Origin: Nocardia altamirensis NBRC 108246
GTDB taxonomy: Bacteria > Actinomycetota > Actinomycetes > Mycobacteriales > Mycobacteriaceae
NCBI RefSeq assembly: GCF_001612685.1
Contig: NZ_BDAY01000045.1
Coordinates: 1 to 64,000 of the forward strand
Reading direction: 5' to 3'
Length of the DNA stretch: 64,000 bases
How positions within the stretch are numbered: position 1 is the stretch's first letter; each line of letters opens with the position of its first letter. Below, piece after piece: positions 25,063 to 34,101 of this stretch. The notes under the pieces were generated by a model. The model ran no database searches. It was not told the DNA's origin and was given only the letters and a program-made list of their open reading frames with translations. The translations under genes were made by a program, and so were the position numbers.

Positions 25063-26505
25063 TCAGTCTCGCTTTCCGTCGACGCGGCGTGGCAGCCGCC
25101 ATGGGTTGTGCTCGCGCAACGCGGGCGGGAGGAGTCGGTCGGGGAAGCCCTGCCAGGCGACGGGGCGCAGGAACCGATCGATCGCGGCGGTGCCGACCGA
25201 GGTGGTGGTCGGCGCCGTGGTGGCGGGGTAGGGGCCGCCGTGCTGCTGGGCCCAGGTGACGGTGACCCCGGTCGGCCAGTCGTTCCAGATCAGCCGTCCG
25301 GCCAACGCCGTGAGTGTCGGCAGCAGCGGGCGGACATCCTCGATTTCGCTGTCTTCGGCGAACACCGTTGCGGTCAGACCAGGCTCCAAGGTCTCGAGAA
25401 GTGCTTGCAGCTCAGTGGAGTTCGCGTATTCGACGACAAGTGCGGCGGGACCGAAGCATTCGGTGCGCAGCAGTTCGCCGCCGTCGCGGAAGTCGGCCGC
25501 GGTGACGCGCAGCAGCGTCGGCGTGAGCGGGTCGTCCGTGGCGGAAAGCACCGTGACGGAAGGATGTTCGCGCAGCTGCGCGACTCCGGTGCGGAAGCCG
25601 TGCGCGATCCGGTCGTTGAGCAACGGTCGGGCGGGCACCGCGCCGACGGCGGTGCGCAGTGCCTCGGTCAGCCCGTGCTCGGTAGGCAGCAGGAGCAGGC
25701 CGGGTTTGGTGCAGAACTGTCCGGCGCCGAGGGTGAACGAACCGACGAAGCCGTCGACGATCTGCTGACCACGGGCGCGGATCGCGTTCGGCAGCACGAT
25801 GACCGGGTTGACGCTGCCCAATTCGCCGTAGAACGGAATGGGCCGTGGTCTGGCGTTCGCGATGTCGAACAGCGCGCGACCGCCGGGCACCGACCCGGTG
25901 AAGGCCGCCGCGGCGATGGCGGGATGCCGCAGGGCGGTGGTGCCCGCGTCCACGCCGTGGATGACGTCGAAAATGCCTGCGGGCGCACCGGCTTCGCGCA
26001 AGGCGGCACGCACGAGTTGTCCGGTGCGCACGGACAACCGCGGATGCCCGGGATGGGCTTTGAGCACCACCGGACAGCCTGCGGCCAGCGCGGCGGCCGT
26101 GTCGCCGCCCGCGACGCTGAACGCGAACGGGAAGTTGCTCGCGGCGAACACCAGGGCCGGACCGATCGGCAGCACGCTGCGCCGGATGTCCGGTCGCGGG
26201 CCCATCGGCCACTGCGGGTCGGCGTGATCGACGGTGGCACGCAGGAACTCGCCGTCGGTCAGCACCTCGGCGAACAGGGACAGTTGAAAGGTGGTGCGCG
26301 CCAATTCGCCGCGCAGACGCGGCGTTTCGGGCAGGTGCGTCTCCGCCGCGGCGAGGGGCACCAGCTCGTCTGCCGCGGCGTCCAGCGCGGCCGCGACATG
26401 GCTGAGCCAGCGGGCGCGTTCGGCGGGTGTGGTATCGGCCAGCGGGACGGCGGCCGCCGCTGCCGCCTCGATGATGCGGGACAGGTCGGTCGGGTCGGTC
26501 TCCAT
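25063..26505 (-). CDS. 2-oxoglutarate semialdehyde dehydrogenase (NADP+)
   Basis: 480 aa aldehyde dehydrogenase. Catalytic Cys in GAGQFCTKPGLLL and the general-base Glu in PFYGELGSVNPVI fit the alpha-ketoglutaric semialdehyde dehydrogenase (KGSADH) clade, as does FAASNFPFAFSVAGGDTA near the cofactor site. It oxidises the product of the 5-dehydro-4-deoxyglucarate dehydratase encoded two genes upstream to 2-oxoglutarate, the final step of oxidative uronate breakdown. 15 nt separate it from the upstream dehydratase and 2 nt from the downstream one. Confidence 0.93.
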   Translation of the reverse strand: METDPTDLSRIIEAAAAAAVPLADTTPAERARWLSHVAAALDAAADELVPLAAAETHLPETPRLRGELARTTFQLSLFAEVLTDGEFLRATVDHADPQWPMGPRPDIRRSVLPIGPALVFAASNFPFAFSVAGGDTAAALAAGCPVVLKAHPGHPRLSVRTGQLVRAALREAGAPAGIFDVIHGVDAGTTALRHPAIAAAAFTGSVPGGRALFDIANARPRPIPFYGELGSVNPVIVLPNAIRARGQQIVDGFVGSFTLGAGQFCTKPGLLLLPTEHGLTEALRTAVGAVPARPLLNDRIAHGFRTGVAQLREHPSVTVLSATDDPLTPTLLRVTAADFRDGGELLRTECFGPAALVVEYANSTELQALLETLEPGLTATVFAEDSEIEDVRPLLPTLTALAGRLIWNDWPTGVTVTWAQQHGGPYPATTAPTTTSVGTAAIDRFLRPVAWQGFPDRLLPPALREHNPWRLPRRVDGKRD

Positions 26506-26520
26506 GATTCCTCCGAAAGA

Positions 26521-27657
26521 TCAGGCGCGGACGGAGTGTTCGGCGACGGTCCAGGCGCGGGACTGGTCGCTGCGGGTGATGCCGAGGCCGGGGCGCGCCG
26601 AGAAGTGCATCCGCCCGTCGGCGATGTCGAGGCGTTCGTTGAACAGCGGGTCGAACCATTCGAAATGCTCGACCCACGGCTCACGGGCATAGGCTGCGGC
26701 CAGGTGGAGATGCACCTCCATGACGAAATGCGGTGCCAGTTGCAGGTTTTCCTGATCGGCGAGCGCCATCACCCGCAGGAACGGGCTGATGCCGCCGATC
26801 CGTGGCGCGTCGGGCTGCACGATGTCGGCGCCGCCCGCGCGCATCAGCTGGGCGTGCTGGGCGGCGCTGGTCAGCATCTCGCCGGTGGCAATCGGGGTGT
26901 CGAAGGTCGACACCAAGCGGGCGTGGCCGTCGAAATCGTAGGCGTCCAAGGGTTCTTCGATCCAGGTCAGTCCGAACGGCTCGAATGCCCGGCACATGCG
27001 GCGCGCGGTGGCACGGTCCCATTGCTGATTGGCATCGACCATCAGCGGCACTCGGTCGCCGAATTTCTCCCGCACCGCCGTGACCCTGGCCAGGTCGACC
27101 GCGCTGTCGGGGTGGCCGACCTTGAGTTTGATGCCGCCGATGCCGTGTGCCAGCGATGCTTCCGCGCGCTCGAGCACCTCCTCGATCGGTGCGTGCAGGA
27201 AGCCGCCGGAGGTGTTGTAGCAGCGCACCGAATCCCGATGCGCGCCGAGGAGTTTGGCCAACGGCAGGCCGGCGCGCTTGGCCTTCAGATCCCAGAGCGC
27301 GATATCGAACGCGGCGATCGCCTGGACCGAAAGCCCGCTGCGGCCGACGGACGCCGCCGCCCACAGCAACCTGTCCCAGATCTTGGCGATATCGCTGGGA
27401 TCCGCGCCGAGCAGCACCGGGGCCAGCTCCTGCGCATGCGCGAATTGTGCTGGGCCGCCTGCGCGTTTCGCGTAGCTGAGGCCGAGGCCGGTCAACCCGG
27501 CCTCGGTGCTGATCTCCGCGAACAGCACGGCCACCTCGGTCATCGGCCGCTGCCTGCCGGTCAGCACCTTGGCGTCGCTGATGCCGGTCGGCAGGGGCAG
27601 CGTGACCGAGGAGATCGTGACCTCGGTGATGCGGTCCATGGTCGACGCGGCGTTCAC
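26521..27657 (-). CDS. Mandelate-racemase-type sugar acid dehydratase (probable galactarate/L-talarate dehydratase)
   Basis: 378 aa, enolase superfamily. Motifs: GIKLKVGHPD (KxK base), VDANQQWDRATA and TWIEEPLDAYD (metal ligands), IATGEML, and a His-bearing LAPHFVMEVHLHLAAA near the C terminus. This pattern matches the galactarate/L-talarate dehydratase subgroup better than glucarate dehydratase. With the glucarate-type enzyme downstream, the operon could process both galactarate and glucarate. The GTG start at 27657 overlaps the upstream stop (GTGA); ATG 27639 is an alternative. Confidence 0.85.
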   Translation of the reverse strand: MNAASTMDRITEVTISSVTLPLPTGISDAKVLTGRQRPMTEVAVLFAEISTEAGLTGLGLSYAKRAGGPAQFAHAQELAPVLLGADPSDIAKIWDRLLWAAASVGRSGLSVQAIAAFDIALWDLKAKRAGLPLAKLLGAHRDSVRCYNTSGGFLHAPIEEVLERAEASLAHGIGGIKLKVGHPDSAVDLARVTAVREKFGDRVPLMVDANQQWDRATARRMCRAFEPFGLTWIEEPLDAYDFDGHARLVSTFDTPIATGEMLTSAAQHAQLMRAGGADIVQPDAPRIGGISPFLRVMALADQENLQLAPHFVMEVHLHLAAAYAREPWVEHFEWFDPLFNERLDIADGRMHFSARPGLGITRSDQSRAWTVAEHSVRA

Positions 27658-28583
27658 CCGGCCGCCGCCGCGGTGATCGTCCGCACCAGCGTGGTGAGCT
27701 CGCTGAGTTCCCCCTCGGTGAGATTGGTGAGCGGCGGCCGCACCGGGCCCGCGGGGCGGCCGATGGCGGCGAGCCCGGCCTTGACGATGGATACCGCGTA
27801 GCCGGGTTGCCGATCGCGGATGTCGAGATAGGGGATGACGAAGTCGCGCAGCTGCCGGTAGACGGTGTCCCGGTCGCGGGCGCGCACGGCGCGATAGAAG
27901 TCGAGCGCGAATTCGGGCAGGAAGTTGAAGATCGCGGAAGAGTAGGTGGTGACGCCCATTTCGGCGTACGGCAGCGCGAAGGTCTCCGCCGTCGGCAGGC
28001 CGCCGATGTAGGTGAGGCGGTCGCCGAGCCTGGCGTAGATCCTGGTCATCGTTTCGATATTGCCGACGCCGTCCTTGAACCCGATCAGGTTCGGGCAGCG
28101 TTCGGCCATCCGCGCCAGGGTGACGTCGTTGCAGGTGGCGTTGGCGCGGCTGTAGAAGATGACGCCGAGCGAGGTGGCCGCGCACACGGTGGCGACATGC
28201 TCGACCAAGCCGTCGGGACTCGACTCGGTGAGGTAGGGCGGCAGCAGCAGAATACCTTCGGCGCCAGCGACTTCCGCCGCCTTCGCCTGTTCCACGGCGG
28301 CGGCGGTGCCCGCGGTGGCCGGTGCGATGACGGGGATCCGGCCGCCGGTTTCGCCGACCGCCGCGCGGACCACCTGATCGATCTCGGTGGGGGTCAGCGA
28401 GAAGCCCTCTCCGGTGCCACCTGCCGCGAACAGCCCGGCGACGTCGTATTGGGCAAGCCAGGCAATGTGTTTGCGGTAGGCGGCCTCGTCGAACGTGAGG
28501 TCCGCGTCGAAATGCGTGACCGGGAATGACAACAGCCCTTGTCCGAGCGCGGGACCTAGTTCCGCTGCGGATAAATGTGACAT
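27654..28583 (-). CDS. 5-dehydro-4-deoxyglucarate dehydratase (DapA/NAL superfamily)
   Basis: 309 aa TIM-barrel lyase. It decarboxylates and dehydrates 5-keto-4-deoxyglucarate to 2-oxoglutarate semialdehyde. Schiff-base Lys in NLIGFKDGVGN, Tyr-containing GVIFYSRANA, and substrate loop AAGGTGEGFSLTPTE match the KDGDH clade rather than DapA. ATG 28583 is preceded by AAAGGAG. Its stop overlaps the start of the galactarate-type dehydratase. It sits 10 nt after the LysR gene. Confidence 0.94.
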   Translation of the reverse strand: MSHLSAAELGPALGQGLLSFPVTHFDADLTFDEAAYRKHIAWLAQYDVAGLFAAGGTGEGFSLTPTEIDQVVRAAVGETGGRIPVIAPATAGTAAAVEQAKAAEVAGAEGILLLPPYLTESSPDGLVEHVATVCAATSLGVIFYSRANATCNDVTLARMAERCPNLIGFKDGVGNIETMTRIYARLGDRLTYIGGLPTAETFALPYAEMGVTTYSSAIFNFLPEFALDFYRAVRARDRDTVYRQLRDFVIPYLDIRDRQPGYAVSIVKAGLAAIGRPAGPVRPPLTNLTEGELSELTTLVRTITAAAAG

Positions 28584-28593
28584 GGTGCTCCTT

Positions 28594-29478
28594 TCACTGA
28601 GCGGGTGGTAGCGAGCCGAGCAACCGCACGACCCGGTGCAGGGCCGGGTTCGCGCAGTCGCGGCGCCACACCGCGTACAGGACAACGGGATCGTCGACGG
28701 CGTCCAGCGGCCGGAACCGCACGCCGTCGGGGTGGAGATGGCCTGCGGTCTCCGGCACCAGTGCCAGGCCACGGCCTGCGGCGACCAAGGCGAGCATGGT
28801 GTGCACCTGGGTCAGTTCATGGGTCGACGTATAGGGCACGGCGGCAAGGATTCCGGCGACCAGATCGGCGAAATACCGGGCCGGGCCCGGCGCGTACACC
28901 AGCAGCGTCTCGCCACCGAGCTCCTCGACCGCGATCGGGCCCTCGGCGGCCAGCCGGTGTGCCTCGGGCACCGCGAGCATGAGATGTTCGGAATGCACCA
29001 GCTCGCAGTCGAATTCGGTGCGATCGAACGGCGGCCTGGCCAATGCCAGGTCCAGCGTTCCGCTGCGCAGGTTCTCGAACTGGGCCGAGCTCACCATCTC
29101 GCGCAACACCACCTCGACCCCGGGCAGCCCCTGTTCCACATGGTTGAGGAATCTGCCGAGGAAGCCGAACCCGGACGCGGCGGTGAAACCGATCCGCACC
29201 TTGCCCGCGCCGCCTGCCGCGACGAGCCGCGCGGTGTCAGGCGCACCTTCGGCGAGGGCGAGCAGCCTGCGTGCCTCGATCAGGAACACCTCACCCGCCG
29301 GCGTCAGCTGCACCTGACGCTGGCCCCTGTCGAAGAGTTCGACGCCGATGTCGCGCTCGAGCTTCTGGATCTGCCTGCTCAGCGGCGGTTGGGTCATCCG
29401 GAGCCGGTCCGCGGCGCGGCGAAAGCTGCCCTCCTCAGCGACCGTGACGAACCCGCGGACCTGTTCGAGAGACACCAT
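28594..29478 (-). CDS. LysR-family regulator inside the uronate operon
   Basis: 294 aa. N-terminal HTH (MVSLEQVRGFVTVAEEGSF, RMTQPPLSRQIQKLERD) and a periplasmic-binding-like effector domain. ATG 29478 gives the canonical LysR N terminus; an in-frame start 84 nt upstream would add an Arg-rich extension. It lies 157 nt after the lactonase gene and 10 nt before the KDGDH gene, all on the minus strand. It may therefore be co-transcribed with the dehydratase genes and activate the pathway in response to a sugar acid (inference). Confidence 0.9.
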   Translation of the reverse strand: MVSLEQVRGFVTVAEEGSFRRAADRLRMTQPPLSRQIQKLERDIGVELFDRGQRQVQLTPAGEVFLIEARRLLALAEGAPDTARLVAAGGAGKVRIGFTAASGFGFLGRFLNHVEQGLPGVEVVLREMVSSAQFENLRSGTLDLALARPPFDRTEFDCELVHSEHLMLAVPEAHRLAAEGPIAVEELGGETLLVYAPGPARYFADLVAGILAAVPYTSTHELTQVHTMLALVAAGRGLALVPETAGHLHPDGVRFRPLDAVDDPVVLYAVWRRDCANPALHRVVRLLGSLPPAQ

Positions 29479-29635
29479 GGGATCCAGCCTGCCCGCATCG
29501 GCGCGCCGCTGCGGGCGATCCCGTAGCCACGACACCGAGCCTGCGTCGTCCTTGCCGGTCATGCAGTGCCCTTCATCGCGTGCCCGAGGGGCCCTCCGTG
29601 GTTACGCAAGCTGCCTCCTCCGGGCCCTGAGTCGG

Positions 29636-30658
29636 TCATGCGGCGGCCAGGTCGATGATCTCGACCCAGGTGGGGTTGCGGCCGACCGCGCAGCGGTCGC
29701 GGGCGGTGAGTGCGCCGGTGCGCGGGTCGATGGCGTAGGTGGTGATGGCATTGGACTTCTGGCCCGCCGCCACCAGGAAACGGCCGCGCGGGTCGATGGC
29801 GAAGCCGCGTGGTTGGGCTTCGGTGGCGGTGTGCCCGAGCGGGTCGAGCGCGCCCGGTGTGCCGCCGACGCGGAAGGCTGCGATGGTGTCCGAGGTCCGT
29901 TCGGACACATAGAGGAAGCGGCCGTCCGGCGTGACGTGCACGTCCGAGGTCCACGGGCTGCCGGAAAAGCCCTCGGGCAGTGCGGATATCGCCGACAGGC
30001 GGGTCAGCGTGCCGGTCGGGTCGAGCAGGTAGCTGTTCACCGTGCCGTCGAGCTCGTTCGCTACGAAGACGACGCGGCCGCTCGGGTGGAAGACGAGATG
30101 CCGTGGGCCAGCGCCGAGTTCGGTCTCGACCGCCGCGGGGTGATGCGGGGTCAGGCTGCCGGAGACCTCGTCGAAGCGGTACTGCAGCAGGTGATCTCCG
30201 CCGAGCACCGCCGCGAACACGTGCCGGTTCGTCGGGTCGACGACGATCGAATGTGCGTGTGGCGCAGTCGCGATCACCTCCAGCGGCGACGCATCGACCG
30301 TGCCGTCCGCCGCGATCGGATTGATCGCGATCTTGTCGCCGGTGTAGGAGGCGCTGAGCAGAAACCGCCCCGTCCGGTCGGTGCTGAGATAGGCCATGTT
30401 GTCCGGCAGCGGCGTGGTCGAGAGGTGTCGCAGCCGCCCGGTCGGGTGGATGGCAAAGGTCTTGACCGCGAACGGTTCCGAACGGATCCCTGCGTAGAGA
30501 AAGCGGTGCTCCGGATGCACGGCCAACGGCATCACCGTGCCGTCGACCTGCGCCGACCCCACCGGCGTCAGCACGCCGGTGGCGTCGAGCAGCAGCACCG
30601 AGATCTCGTGACTGTCGGCGTTCGACACGTAGACGAGGGTCTGGTCCACGCCGGTCAC
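29636..30658 (-). CDS. Lactonase of the 7-bladed beta-propeller family, probable aldarolactonase
   Basis: 340 aa with repeated blades (VYVSNADSHEI, HRFLYAGIRSEP, GRFLLSASYTGDK, RVVFVANELDGTV, GRFLYVSERTSD), the Pgl-type lactonase family. Between uronate dehydrogenase and the aldarate dehydratases it most plausibly opens glucaro- or galactaro-lactone made by the dehydrogenase; a 6-phosphogluconolactonase role is less likely here. The GTG start at 30658 overlaps the transporter stop (GTGA). Confidence 0.87.
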   Translation of the reverse strand: MTGVDQTLVYVSNADSHEISVLLLDATGVLTPVGSAQVDGTVMPLAVHPEHRFLYAGIRSEPFAVKTFAIHPTGRLRHLSTTPLPDNMAYLSTDRTGRFLLSASYTGDKIAINPIAADGTVDASPLEVIATAPHAHSIVVDPTNRHVFAAVLGGDHLLQYRFDEVSGSLTPHHPAAVETELGAGPRHLVFHPSGRVVFVANELDGTVNSYLLDPTGTLTRLSAISALPEGFSGSPWTSDVHVTPDGRFLYVSERTSDTIAAFRVGGTPGALDPLGHTATEAQPRGFAIDPRGRFLVAAGQKSNAITTYAIDPRTGALTARDRCAVGRNPTWVEIIDLAAA

Positions 30659-32055
30659 GCCCGTTCCGTGGCTGCCCCGCCGACCCTGGCCCGCAGGTCG
30701 AGTTCGATCTGCTCCAGGCTGCGCCCGTTGGTTTCCGGCACGAACCGCTGCACGAGCAGGAACAGCACCACGCTGACCCCCGCGAAGACCCAGGCCGAAC
30801 GGGCAAGGCCGAGATGGTCGTTCATCACCGGGAACAGGAAGGTGATGGTGAATGTCGAGCTCCACAGCACCACGCTGCCGACACCCATGCCGACGCCGCG
30901 CACCCGCAGCGGGAACACCTCGGCCATCATCACCCAGACCACCGCGCCCCAGCCCAGCTCGTAACCGGCCAGGTAGACGTTGAGCAGGATCAGCGTGGTC
31001 AGGCCGGTGACCGTGTTGTTGTCGACGGTCAACACGACGACGCCCAGCAGGAACAGCGACACCGCCATGCACACGTTGCCGAGCAGCAGCAACGGTTTAC
31101 GACCCCAGCGGTCGACCACGAAGATCACCCAGGCGGTGAACGCCACCTTGACGACGCCGAGCACGATGGCTGCCAGCAGCGAGGTCGAGTTGCCGAAGCC
31201 GAGATCGGTGAACATGGTCGGCGCGTACAGGTTCACCGCGTTGACACCCGAGAACTGTTGGCCGACAGCGAGAATGAGCGCGACGACGAGCGCGGGCCGC
31301 GCCCACGGCGCGAGCAGGTCACGCAGCCTGCCTCGCTGCTGTGCGTCGAGCTGGTTGACGGTGCGGATGTTGTTGAGCTCCTCATCGATCTCGGTGGAGC
31401 GATGCGTGCCTGCGAGCACCGCGCGTGCCTCCTCTTCCCGGCCTGCCTTCACCAGCCAGCGCGGGGTCTCGGGCAGCACGGTCATGCCGACGAACAAGAC
31501 GACCGCAGGGATCACGGCGACACCGAACATCAACCGCCAGTTGCCGGATCCGGACAGCGCCCAGTCCACGATGTAGGCGAGCAGGATGCCGGAGACGATC
31601 ATCAGCTGGTTCAGCGTCGACAACGCGCCGCGGGCCCTGGTCGGCGCCAGCTCGGACAGGTAGGTGGGGACCGTCGCGGAGGAGCACCCGACCGCGATGC
31701 CGGTGACGAAGCGCGCGAGCACCAGCACCGGCACGTTGGGGGCCACCGCGCAGCCGAGTGCGCCGACGCCGAAGACCGCGGCGGCGATCATGATCGTGCG
31801 CCGCCTGCCGAGCCGGTCGGTGATCCGCCCGGCGATCGCCGCGCCGATGATCGCCCCGGCCGCCAGACAGCCGCCGATGACACCCTTCGTCACCGAGGTC
31901 AGCTCCCAGGAATCCTTGAGGAACAACAACACTCCGGAAATGACACCGAGGTCGTAGCCGAAGAGGATGCCGCCGAGCGCGCCGAAGAAATAGAGGAAAT
32001 GAACATTGGTGCCGATGGCGGATTTCCTGGCCTGAACCGTGGATTTGAATGACAT
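30655..32055 (-). CDS. Sugar-porter family MFS transporter, probable uronate importer
   Basis: 466 aa, 12 predicted helices. Sugar-porter signatures are clear: FGYDLGVISGVLLF, RITDRLGRRRTIM, PETPRWLVKAGREEEAR, VDRWGRKPLL and the C-terminal VPETNGRSLEQIE. ATG 32055 is chosen over an upstream start that adds a basic extension. It is translationally coupled to the lactonase and follows uronate dehydrogenase by 75 nt, so proton-coupled uptake of glucuronate/galacturonate is the likely job. Confidence 0.92.
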   Translation of the reverse strand: MSFKSTVQARKSAIGTNVHFLYFFGALGGILFGYDLGVISGVLLFLKDSWELTSVTKGVIGGCLAAGAIIGAAIAGRITDRLGRRRTIMIAAAVFGVGALGCAVAPNVPVLVLARFVTGIAVGCSSATVPTYLSELAPTRARGALSTLNQLMIVSGILLAYIVDWALSGSGNWRLMFGVAVIPAVVLFVGMTVLPETPRWLVKAGREEEARAVLAGTHRSTEIDEELNNIRTVNQLDAQQRGRLRDLLAPWARPALVVALILAVGQQFSGVNAVNLYAPTMFTDLGFGNSTSLLAAIVLGVVKVAFTAWVIFVVDRWGRKPLLLLGNVCMAVSLFLLGVVVLTVDNNTVTGLTTLILLNVYLAGYELGWGAVVWVMMAEVFPLRVRGVGMGVGSVVLWSSTFTITFLFPVMNDHLGLARSAWVFAGVSVVLFLLVQRFVPETNGRSLEQIELDLRARVGGAATERA

Positions 32056-32130
32056 TGTGCTGCGCTTCTTTCGCGGTCGAGCAAGTGCCCTCACTCGATG
32101 CGTGCCGAGGAGGGGCGAGTTTCGCTGGAG

Positions 32131-32940
32131 TCAGAGCGGATTCGGTTTGCCGAGTGGGGTTTCGAGGAAGGGGCCGCCGACATAGGTCGGCTCGACGGCA
32201 AGGCCGGTCGGAACATCGGCCGCGAACTGCTCGGCGTCGTCCGCACTGCGGTAGCCGAGTGCTTCGGCTTCCTGGAGCGAAACGATGGCCCTGGTGTTCT
32301 TCGAGACGCCCCAGATCACTTGGAACCCAGGGCTTTCCGCGGCAAGGCACGCCTCGAACAATCGTGCGCCGTCGTCAGGGGACAGCCACGTCGACAATCC
32401 GCGCTCGTCGTGTGGGCGTTCGAAACATGAGCCGATCCGGATGCAGATCACGTCCATGCCGAACCGTGAGTGATAGAGGCTGCCGAGCGCTTCGATGGCC
32501 GCTTTGCTGACGCCGTAGTAGGTGTCCGGTCGCGGGGGCGCTTCTGCGGCAATGAGATTCGGCGCCGCCTCGCCGACGACCCGATAGCCGACGGCATGGT
32601 TGCTCGACGCAAGCACGACGCGGGAGATGCCCGCCTCGCGCGCGGCGTCGAGCACCGTCTTGGTGCCGTCGATATTCACCGCGAGCATCCGCTCCCAGCT
32701 GTCCTCGCGACTGATGCCGCCGAGGTGGATCAGCGCGTCCACGTCCCGGCACGCGGCCGCCATGGTGTCGGGGTCGGTGAGGGAGCCGTGCACGATCTCC
32801 ACCCGCTCATCCGGTGCGGCGGCGGGGAGTTCGGTCAGGTCGAGCAAGCGCAGTACGCGATCGGGGCGGCGTAGTCGTGGCCGCATCAGGGTGCCGATGC
32901 CGCCGCCCGCACCCGTGATCAGAATTCGGTGATAGCTCAT
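32131..32940 (-). CDS. udh: Uronate dehydrogenase (short-chain/epimerase type)
   Basis: 269 aa NAD-dependent SDR. NAD fold ILITGAGGGIGTLM; catalytic Ser in VLASSNHAVGY and YxxxK in TYYGVSKAAIEAL; GISREDSWERMLAVNIDGT matches uronate dehydrogenases. It oxidises D-glucuronate or D-galacturonate to the aldaro-lactone, the first step of the oxidative pathway. The ATG overlaps the stop of a 22-codon leader frame (ATGA). First structural gene of the minus-strand uronate locus. Confidence 0.92.
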   Translation of the reverse strand: MSYHRILITGAGGGIGTLMRPRLRRPDRVLRLLDLTELPAAAPDERVEIVHGSLTDPDTMAAACRDVDALIHLGGISREDSWERMLAVNIDGTKTVLDAAREAGISRVVLASSNHAVGYRVVGEAAPNLIAAEAPPRPDTYYGVSKAAIEALGSLYHSRFGMDVICIRIGSCFERPHDERGLSTWLSPDDGARLFEACLAAESPGFQVIWGVSKNTRAIVSLQEAEALGYRSADDAEQFAADVPTGLAVEPTYVGGPFLETPLGKPNPL

Positions 32941-33005
32941 GCGGCATCAACTCCGTTCCGCGAGCAACCGAAACAGCCTGGTGACCGGGATCTTCCACTC
33001 ATCAT
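32937..33005 (-). CDS. 22-aa leader ORF translationally coupled to uronate dehydrogenase
   Basis: A short frame on the minus strand reads MMSGRSRSPGCFGCSRNGV then DAA and stop. A strong AGGAGG lies about 5 nt before its ATG at 33005, whereas uronate dehydrogenase has only a weak GGAG of its own. Its TGA overlaps the dehydrogenase ATG (ATGA). It holds a GCFGC motif and four Arg. It could serve only to load ribosomes, act as a regulatory leader peptide, or be a real micropeptide. No homologue is recognised. Confidence 0.4.
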   Translation of the reverse strand: MMSGRSRSPGCFGCSRNGVDAA

Positions 33006-33130
33006 GTGTCCTCCTGTGCCCTGCGGCGAGTGTGGGGTGGGTCACTCATCGCGCGACGTGTCAGAAGGTTAGGCGGCAGGACTGATGCCTGTCCAACACT
33101 CTTTCGATATCGACTGATGCTGTCCGGGTA

Positions 33131-34027
33131 TCAGTCCAGGGCGGCGCGCACGGTGTCGCGTAGCCAGAGCTGTGCCGGGTCCGCGTCGAGCCGTGCGTGC
33201 CAGCACAACCGCACGTCGAGGTCGGGGAGCTCCGCGGGGATCGGGAACCAGCGAAGCCCGAGCGCTTGACCGTACTGCTCGGCAAGGCGCTGCGGCGCCA
33301 GCCCGACATAGTGGCTCGTGGAGACCAGGAACATGGCGACGGCGAGGGTGGGCACGACGGCGGCGACGCGGCGCTCCAGCCCCGCCGCCGCCAGCGCCTC
33401 GTCGAGCGGACCGCGGTCGCGGCCTCGGCGCGAGGCCGAAACATGGGGATGTTGGCAGAGTTGCCGCAGCGTCGGGCGGCGGCGCCTGCCGAGTGGGCTG
33501 TCGGCGCGGACGATGCCGACCATGCGCTCGCGATACAGCGGGGCAGTGCGGAGGTCGGGCGTCGCGACGTCGCCTACGCCGATGTCGAGGTCGACCGAAC
33601 CGTCGCGCAGCGCCTCGGTGCTTTCGGTGCCCTCGGTGACGAAGCGCAGGGTCACGCCGGGGGCCGCCGCGGCGGTGGCTTCGACCGCGGTCGTCGCCAG
33701 GGTTGCCGCGACGCCGTCATTGATGCGAATGGTGAAGGTGCGCTGCAGTTCCGCGATCGAGATCGCGCGGTCGGCGGTGATCAGGGCGGACGCCTCGTCG
33801 AGCAGCGAACGCACCCGTGGTGCGGTGCGCAGCGCGAACGGTGTCGGCGCCATCCCGCGACCGGCGCGCACCAGGATCGGGTCGCTCATCGCCCGCCGCA
33901 GCCTGCCGAGCGCCCGGCTGGTTGCCGGGATGGACAGGTGCAGCTGCTCCGATGCTCCGGTGACACTGCGCTCCTGCAGTAGTGCGTCGAACACTCGCAG
34001 CAGGTTCAGGTCCAGGTGCTCGGGCAT
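33131..34027 (-). CDS. LysR-family regulator (divergent from DHA2 pump)
   Basis: 298 aa. HTH at residues 5-65 (LNLLRVFDALLQERSVTG, LHLSIPATSRALGRLR), similar to the NodD/LinR/SyrM-like branch, then an effector domain (ELQRTFTIRINDGVAATL). ATG at 34027. It is divergent from the MFS pump at 34102 with a 74-nt AT-rich shared promoter region, so the pump is its most likely target. The uronate operon begins 126 nt downstream on the same strand, so control of that operon is possible but less likely. Confidence 0.9.
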   Translation of the reverse strand: MPEHLDLNLLRVFDALLQERSVTGASEQLHLSIPATSRALGRLRRAMSDPILVRAGRGMAPTPFALRTAPRVRSLLDEASALITADRAISIAELQRTFTIRINDGVAATLATTAVEATAAAAPGVTLRFVTEGTESTEALRDGSVDLDIGVGDVATPDLRTAPLYRERMVGIVRADSPLGRRRRPTLRQLCQHPHVSASRRGRDRGPLDEALAAAGLERRVAAVVPTLAVAMFLVSTSHYVGLAPQRLAEQYGQALGLRWFPIPAELPDLDVRLCWHARLDADPAQLWLRDTVRAALD

Positions 34028-34101
34028 AGTTGCATCCTAAGCAAATATAGGTTGTCAATGTTGCGTGGCACGGAATCCACCGAGTTCATACCGTTCTCGG
34101 C

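Noticed and set aside
25108..27801. 897-codon open frame on the plus strand across the uronate genes
   Set aside because: It lies antisense to the semialdehyde dehydrogenase and the galactarate-type dehydratase, both with full catalytic motifs. Its sequence is Gly/Arg/Gln-rich noise.
27654..28583. DapA (dihydrodipicolinate synthase)
   Set aside because: The substrate loop and active-site Tyr context match 5-dehydro-4-deoxyglucarate dehydratase, and the gene sits among aldarate genes.
29636..30658. 6-phosphogluconolactonase (Pgl) of the pentose phosphate pathway
   Set aside because: The fold is the same, but the position between uronate dehydrogenase/importer and aldarate dehydratases favours an aldarolactonase.
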